Shown here: in pieces, positions 6,669 to 10,225 of the stretch
How the letters are laid out: the number at the start of each line of letters is the position of its first letter
Position numbering within the stretch: position 1 is the first letter of the stretch
Source: Zetaproteobacteria bacterium
Lineage (GTDB): Bacteria; Pseudomonadota; Alphaproteobacteria; Micavibrionales; Micavibrionaceae
DNA length: 10,225 bases
Assembly: GCA_002747015.1 (NCBI GenBank)
Contig: NVXI01000005.1
Span: forward strand, 143,223 to 153,447
Direction: 5' to 3'
Notes under the pieces: generated by a model
What the model saw: only the letters and a program-made list of their open reading frames with translations
Told to the model about the DNA's origin: nothing
The model's database searches: none
Translations under genes and position numbers: made by a program

Positions 6669-7526
6669 TTAACCGTTTACCGCAGTTTTTGATTGGCTTT
6701 TCGGTGGCGTGGCATGTCCTTTAATATGCTCTGGCGCGATCTCTATGATGAGGTTTCTAACTTCTTGGCGTGCCGCAATTTGGGACAGAGTCAGTCCGCC
6801 ATTTTGATCTTCTTTAAGGTCTAGTAGTGTTAATCCTTTTAAAAACAGTTCCTTAAACACGACTCTCTCTCCAAACCCTGGGGCAAGGCGGAACTTAGCT
6901 AGGTGTGAAATTTGATCTAGGAGCTTTGTGATTATTTTGTTGTTGTTGGTATTAAGATGCGTCATTCGGTTGCGCATAACAATCCAATCAATCGTGCCAT
7001 CACAGCGAAGTTTTTTTACTTTGCGCTGTTCTTCAACCATTTTTGAATAAATAGAGGGGCCAACAACATCATAATTTTTCATATCAATATCGGCTAACAA
7101 ATCCAAATCGATGAAGCTGTCATTCATCGGCGTGATAAGAGTATCGGCGTAGCTATGAGCAAGGCGAGAGAGGAACGAGTCTGTCCCGGGGGTATCTATG
7201 ACGATGAAATCGCAAACACGGCCCAGTTCATCTAATGCCATAAGCAAGAAGGACTCCTCCTCGAATTTTTGTTCTGTAACGGTTTCTTTGTTGCTTTTCT
7301 CAATTGCCATATGTGCTGGACTGGGTAAATGCTCTTTGTTGCGTGTGATGTATTCAAAACGTTTCTTTAAATAGCGTGTAAGCGTTCCCTGACGTGCATC
7401 AAGATCAATCGTGCCCACGCTATATCCCAATCGTAACAGGGCAATTGCGGTGTGCATGGCGGTGGTTGATTTGCCCGATCCACCTTTTTCATTACCGAAA
7501 ACGATAATATGCGCTGTATTTTTCAT
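6669..7526 (-). CDS. mipZ: MipZ, ParA-family ATPase positioning the division plane
   Basis: In alphaproteobacteria MipZ dimerises with ATP, forms gradients from ParB at the chromosome origin and inhibits FtsZ, so that the Z ring forms at mid-cell. The 285 residues from ATG 7526 begin MKNTAHIIVFGNEKGGSGK, with the deviant Walker A GNEKGGSGKST (11-21; signature K14, K19). Switch I is IDLDARQGT (40-48, D43), and Walker B/switch II is FIVIDTPGTDSF (107-118, D111). The segment ADTLITPMNDSFIDLDLLA (127-145) is characteristic of MipZ as opposed to ParA, MinD or Soj. An upstream ATG in frame at 7577 would add 17 residues, but that extension would overlap the start of pepP and is not conserved-looking. 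The chosen start has AAGGA (7540-7544) 13 bases upstream, a rather long spacing. The tail (about 270-285) is low-complexity. The gene heads the minus-strand run and diverges from pepP. Confidence 0.93.
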   Translation of the reverse strand: MKNTAHIIVFGNEKGGSGKSTTAMHTAIALLRLGYSVGTIDLDARQGTLTRYLKKRFEYITRNKEHLPSPAHMAIEKSNKETVTEQKFEEESFLLMALDELGRVCDFIVIDTPGTDSFLSRLAHSYADTLITPMNDSFIDLDLLADIDMKNYDVVGPSIYSKMVEEQRKVKKLRCDGTIDWIVMRNRMTHLNTNNNKIITKLLDQISHLAKFRLAPGFGERVVFKELFLKGLTLLDLKEDQNGGLTLSQIAARQEVRNLIIEIAPEHIKGHATPPKSQSKTAVNG

Positions 7527-7575
7527 GATGATACATTTATCCTTATATTCAGAGCATTTCAAACAGAGGTATAAC
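7527..7575. promoter_or_regulatory. Compact divergent intergenic region between mipZ and pepP
   Basis: Only 49 bases separate the two opposed start codons, and both Shine-Dalgarno stretches lie inside: AAGGA for mipZ at 7540-7544 (minus strand) and AGAGGT for pepP at 7565-7570 (plus strand). The spacer is AT-rich (for example TTATATTC at 7543-7550), but I cannot assign a -10/-35 pair with confidence. At least one promoter must overlap the opposing coding sequence, or a transcript must be nearly leaderless. Confidence 0.5.
7565..7570 (+). promoter_or_regulatory. Ribosome binding site of pepP
   Basis: AGAGGT lies 5 bases before the ATG at 7576. It decides the start: the frame is open back to an ATG at 7411, but that extension runs antisense through the start of mipZ and has no family resemblance. 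Confidence 0.8.
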
Positions 7576-9354
7576 ATGCCAGAAAACCCTACCCAATATC
7601 AAGGAAGACTATCATCTTTACGAGAAGAATTAAAAAAACAAGGAGTGTCCGGCTTTATCCTGCCGCGTACCGATGAATTTCAAGGAGAGTTTCTGGCTGA
7701 ATATGCGGAGCGTTTGGCATGGTTGTCCGGATTTACAGGCAGCGCAGGGGCGGCGATTATATTGCAGGATAAAGCGATAATTTTAAGTGATGGTCGCTAT
7801 ACCATACAGATGAAAAACCAGCTGGATAGTGATGTGTTTATGATCGATGATATGATTAAGAATCCAGTGGGGAAATGCTTGGAAGCGCATGCGGTTGCAG
7901 GTGATAGAATAGGCTATGATGTATGGCTTTATACGCCCGCGCAATTAAATGCGATCAATGATGCATTGGAGGGTATATCCATTGTTCTTGTGCCTATGGA
8001 TGCTAACCCCATAGATGCTTTATGGGGTGATCAGCCGGATAAACCGAAAGAGCCGGTAACAATTTTCCCTGATCATATCGCCGGACGTAGTGCAACAGAT
8101 AAAAGGATGGATATTGCCGCACAAATTAAAGAGCAGGGATGCGCTGCATGCCTTTTAAGTGTCAGTGATTCGATCTGCTGGTTGTTGAATATTCGTGGTG
8201 GGGATGTTAAGTACTCGCCACTTGTTCTATCTTATGGGATGCTTTATGCGGATGGAACGTTTGATTGGTTTGTTGATTCGGATAAAGTGTCGCAAGACAT
8301 CGTGGATGCGTTAGGTGACGCGGTACGTATCTATCCCTTTGAACAAATGGAGGGACGTGTAATTGAAGTTACGGGTCGGATTTGGGTTGATTGTTCGTCT
8401 GTGCCAATTTGGTTTGAGCAGGTGTTACAACGCGAAAAAATTAAAATTCTGGATAAGGGTGATCCTTGTGTCGCACAAAAATCGATTAAAAGTGCGACAG
8501 AACAGGATGCCATACGTTTGGCGCATATTCATGATGGTGTTGCGATTGTTAAGTTTCTGAAATGGTTAAGTGAGCCCGATAATCAAACAGGGATGAGCGA
8601 GCTATCCGTCGAAGAGAAACTGGAAGGGTTTCGTCGTGAACATGAGGCGTATTTGGCTGCTAGCTTTTCTACGATTGCAGGGTTTGCAGGTAATGGTGCC
8701 ATTGTTCATTATCGCGCGACACAGGAAAGTAATGCGGATATCCGCGGTGATGGACTATTACTTGTCGATAGCGGCGGGCAATATCAATGGGGAACCACGG
8801 ATATTACGCGCACCGTTGCAATAAATAGACCAACACAGGAGCAACGAGAGAATTATACGCGTGTTTTACAAGGGCATATTGCTTTGGCCAGTGCGCATTT
8901 TCCAAAAGGCACAATAGGGAAAGAAATTGATGCGTTGGCACGAAAACCCTTGCAGGATGTCGGGCTTGATTATGCGCACGGTACAGGGCATGGCGTTGGT
9001 TGTTATTTGTGTGTGCATGAAGGAACAACGAATATATCTCCACGCGGGGAAAAGGTTCTGAAGGCCGGAATGTTAATTTCTAATGAGCCGGGATATTATA
9101 AGGAAGGGGGCTATGGTATCCGCATCGAAAATCTCGTTTTTGTGATTGATAGTGATGATCTGGATATGCTGAAATTTGAAACAGTAACTTACGCGCCATT
9201 TGCAAAAAGCTTAATCGATATAGATATGTTGAGTGAGCAGGAAATAAGCTGGCTTCAAGTATATTCAAGAACTATTCACCAAAAACTCTCGCCATATTTA
9301 TCCGCAGACTTACTTGAATGGCTAGAAGAGGAAATGTCAGTTTTTATGGAGTAG
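7576..9354 (+). CDS. pepP: Xaa-Pro aminopeptidase (aminopeptidase P, M24B family)
   Basis: A cytoplasmic metallopeptidase that removes the N-terminal residue from peptides with proline in second position, contributing to peptide turnover. The 592 residues fit the long, three-domain form shared with eukaryotic cytosolic aminopeptidase P, rather than the roughly 440-residue E. coli type. The domains are a creatinase-type N-terminal domain (about 8-150), a second similar domain (about 165-300), the pita-bread M24 catalytic domain (about 312-530) and a short C-terminal extension (about 535-592) typical of the long form. The five expected ligands of the dinuclear metal site are all present: D398 in VDSGGQY, D409 in TTDITRT, H472 in HGTGHGVG, E504 in SNEPGYY and E518 in GIRIENL. 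H378 in VHYRAT is the likely catalytic histidine. No signal peptide is seen. It is monocistronic on the plus strand here, transcribed away from mipZ and overlapping the convergent gene by 11 bases. Confidence 0.95.
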   Translation: MPENPTQYQGRLSSLREELKKQGVSGFILPRTDEFQGEFLAEYAERLAWLSGFTGSAGAAIILQDKAIILSDGRYTIQMKNQLDSDVFMIDDMIKNPVGKCLEAHAVAGDRIGYDVWLYTPAQLNAINDALEGISIVLVPMDANPIDALWGDQPDKPKEPVTIFPDHIAGRSATDKRMDIAAQIKEQGCAACLLSVSDSICWLLNIRGGDVKYSPLVLSYGMLYADGTFDWFVDSDKVSQDIVDALGDAVRIYPFEQMEGRVIEVTGRIWVDCSSVPIWFEQVLQREKIKILDKGDPCVAQKSIKSATEQDAIRLAHIHDGVAIVKFLKWLSEPDNQTGMSELSVEEKLEGFRREHEAYLAASFSTIAGFAGNGAIVHYRATQESNADIRGDGLLLVDSGGQYQWGTTDITRTVAINRPTQEQRENYTRVLQGHIALASAHFPKGTIGKEIDALARKPLQDVGLDYAHGTGHGVGCYLCVHEGTTNISPRGEKVLKAGMLISNEPGYYKEGGYGIRIENLVFVIDSDDLDMLKFETVTYAPFAKSLIDIDMLSEQEISWLQVYSRTIHQKLSPYLSADLLEWLEEEMSVFME

Positions 9355-10225
9355 ATACTGGCTCTACTACTTCTTTTTCTTCAACGTCCATATCTGCCGC
9401 ATTTTTTGAAGAAGAGGTATCTTCAAGTGTTGTTGCTTTATTGCTGGTTTTTTGGGATGGAGAGAGGGGGGCTTTGTATTTTTCAGGGTGGAACTTTAAA
9501 AGGGAGAAGAATGTTTTATCCATATTGGATTGTGTGTGTTTTTTGCCACTTAAAAATTCTTGAATAACAAGGATATTGTCCTTGTATTGTGCCTCTATAA
9601 CAATTGTTGTAATACCAGGATGCTTATCAGTGGGGGTGATGACCAGCTTGGTCCTCATCGCATCCATGCCATCAATTGTCATGGATTTCATATTAAGGCT
9701 ATCTGATGAGACATTCCTCACAAACTGTGTGACGTGTTTTGAGAAAATGAGTGCTTTTACACTGCTATATGAATATTTTCTATCGCTTTTGTATGAGTAG
9801 ACATTATATTTTACACGCACTTCTGTTACAGGATCAACGATAATGAGACGCATGGATTCTGATTGTTTTTCTGTTGTAAACTTAGGTGGAAAAGGCGTGT
9901 AATCTTTGTTTTGTGGAGGTAATTTTACGGTAAATACATTGTGTTTTGACGTATGATCAATCCAGCCATATCCCATTGGAATATCTGGTTTGGTCGTAAT
10001 TCCATCATACAACACTATTGTATCGAAAAAATCATCAGAGCGGTATGAATACATCGTGTGTGAAGGGCCACTTAAAACTTGCTCAACTTTTGAAAAATTT
10101 GTCATATAAAGTCGTATTCTCAGGCCGTATTTTTCATCTTTTATTTTATAAGATATATAGATGTCTTTTCCAAAAAACCCTTTATATTGTATGTCTTTAT
10201 TCGTTAGAACCGCACCGCCGATTGA
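9344..10225 (-). CDS. Unrecognised protein with apparent internal duplication (5' end outside the window)
   Basis: I do not recognise this protein. The frame is open from the TAA at 9344-9346 to the right edge, giving 293 visible residues. An internal ATG at 10105 is not the likely start, because 40 codons of similar composition precede it and continue into the edge. The visible part is mixed alpha/beta with many short beta-type strands and no membrane helix. Residues 13-72 and 183-245 look like two copies of one unit: a glycine-containing start (YKG, IDG), alternating hydrophobic strands, an LSG tripeptide (51-53, 225-227) and a D..FF helix (65-67, 236-240) about 15 residues later. The last 43 residues (251-293) are Ser/Thr/Pro/Glu-rich and probably disordered. 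Such units resemble PsbP-like small periplasmic or lipoprotein domains, but that is a guess. The N-terminus, which would show a signal peptide, is missing. Its 3' end overlaps pepP tail to tail by 11 bases. Confidence 0.7.
   Translation of the reverse strand, partial: SIGGAVLTNKDIQYKGFFGKDIYISYKIKDEKYGLRIRLYMTNFSKVEQVLSGPSHTMYSYRSDDFFDTIVLYDGITTKPDIPMGYGWIDHTSKHNVFTVKLPPQNKDYTPFPPKFTTEKQSESMRLIIVDPVTEVRVKYNVYSYKSDRKYSYSSVKALIFSKHVTQFVRNVSSDSLNMKSMTIDGMDAMRTKLVITPTDKHPGITTIVIEAQYKDNILVIQEFLSGKKHTQSNMDKTFFSLLKFHPEKYKAPLSPSQKTSNKATTLEDTSSSKNAADMDVEEKEVVEPVSTP

Noticed and set aside
7411..7575. N-terminal extension of pepP back to an in-frame ATG at 7411
   Set aside because: It is antisense to the first part of mipZ including its Walker A region, has no aminopeptidase resemblance, and the ATG at 7576 has a well-placed AGAGGT.
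7527..7577. 17-residue N-terminal extension of mipZ from ATG 7577
   Set aside because: It would overlap the pepP start codon and ribosome site, and the Walker A region is already at the expected distance from the ATG at 7526.
8804..9043. Antisense open frame within pepP
   Set aside because: It covers the metal-ligand region of pepP, has no ribosome site and its translation shows no recognisable features.

Overview
The window comes from an alphaproteobacterium with a fairly AT-rich genome (low-to-mid 40s percent GC, judged by eye). Two genes point to this class because they are close to restricted to it: mipZ, the ParA-like ATPase that positions the division plane, and chpT, the histidine phosphotransferase of the CckA-ChpT-CtrA relay. 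A chemotaxis operon with a CheA that carries its own receiver domain fits a free-living, motile, Rhodospirillales- or Micavibrio-like lineage, but the sequence does not fix the order.

Layout. Positions 1-7526 form one long run of minus-strand genes. In transcription order they are mipZ, an 85-residue membrane protein, galU, a phosphoglucomutase/phosphomannomutase, chpT, cheA and cheW, the last cut by the left edge. The gaps are 3, 93, 30, 47, 194 and 20 bases. The only gap with room for complex control is the 194-base stretch before cheA. It holds a perfect 7-bp inverted repeat, a short GT repeat and a weak terminator-like structure after chpT. On the plus strand, pepP (Xaa-Pro aminopeptidase) diverges from mipZ across only 49 bases. 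The last gene, on the minus strand, is an unrecognised protein that enters from the right edge. It converges on pepP with an 11-base overlap of the 3' ends.

How the genes work together. The mutase and GalU form the usual G6P to G1P to UDP-glucose route for envelope polysaccharides. ChpT should pass phosphate from a CckA-type kinase to CtrA/CpdR-type receivers. CheA and CheW are the kinase and coupling protein of a chemoreceptor array. MipZ links chromosome position to FtsZ placement. The run therefore puts division-site, cell-cycle-relay, envelope-sugar and chemotaxis genes side by side. Most of these families are well known. The points most worth a second look are the 85-residue membrane protein, which looks like the membrane part of a DnaJ-like protein without its J domain; the unrecognised right-edge protein with an apparent internal duplication; and the pairing of chpT with a hybrid, double-CheW-domain CheA. 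I saw no RNA genes, CRISPR arrays, insertion sequences or phage genes, and no clear previously undescribed system.
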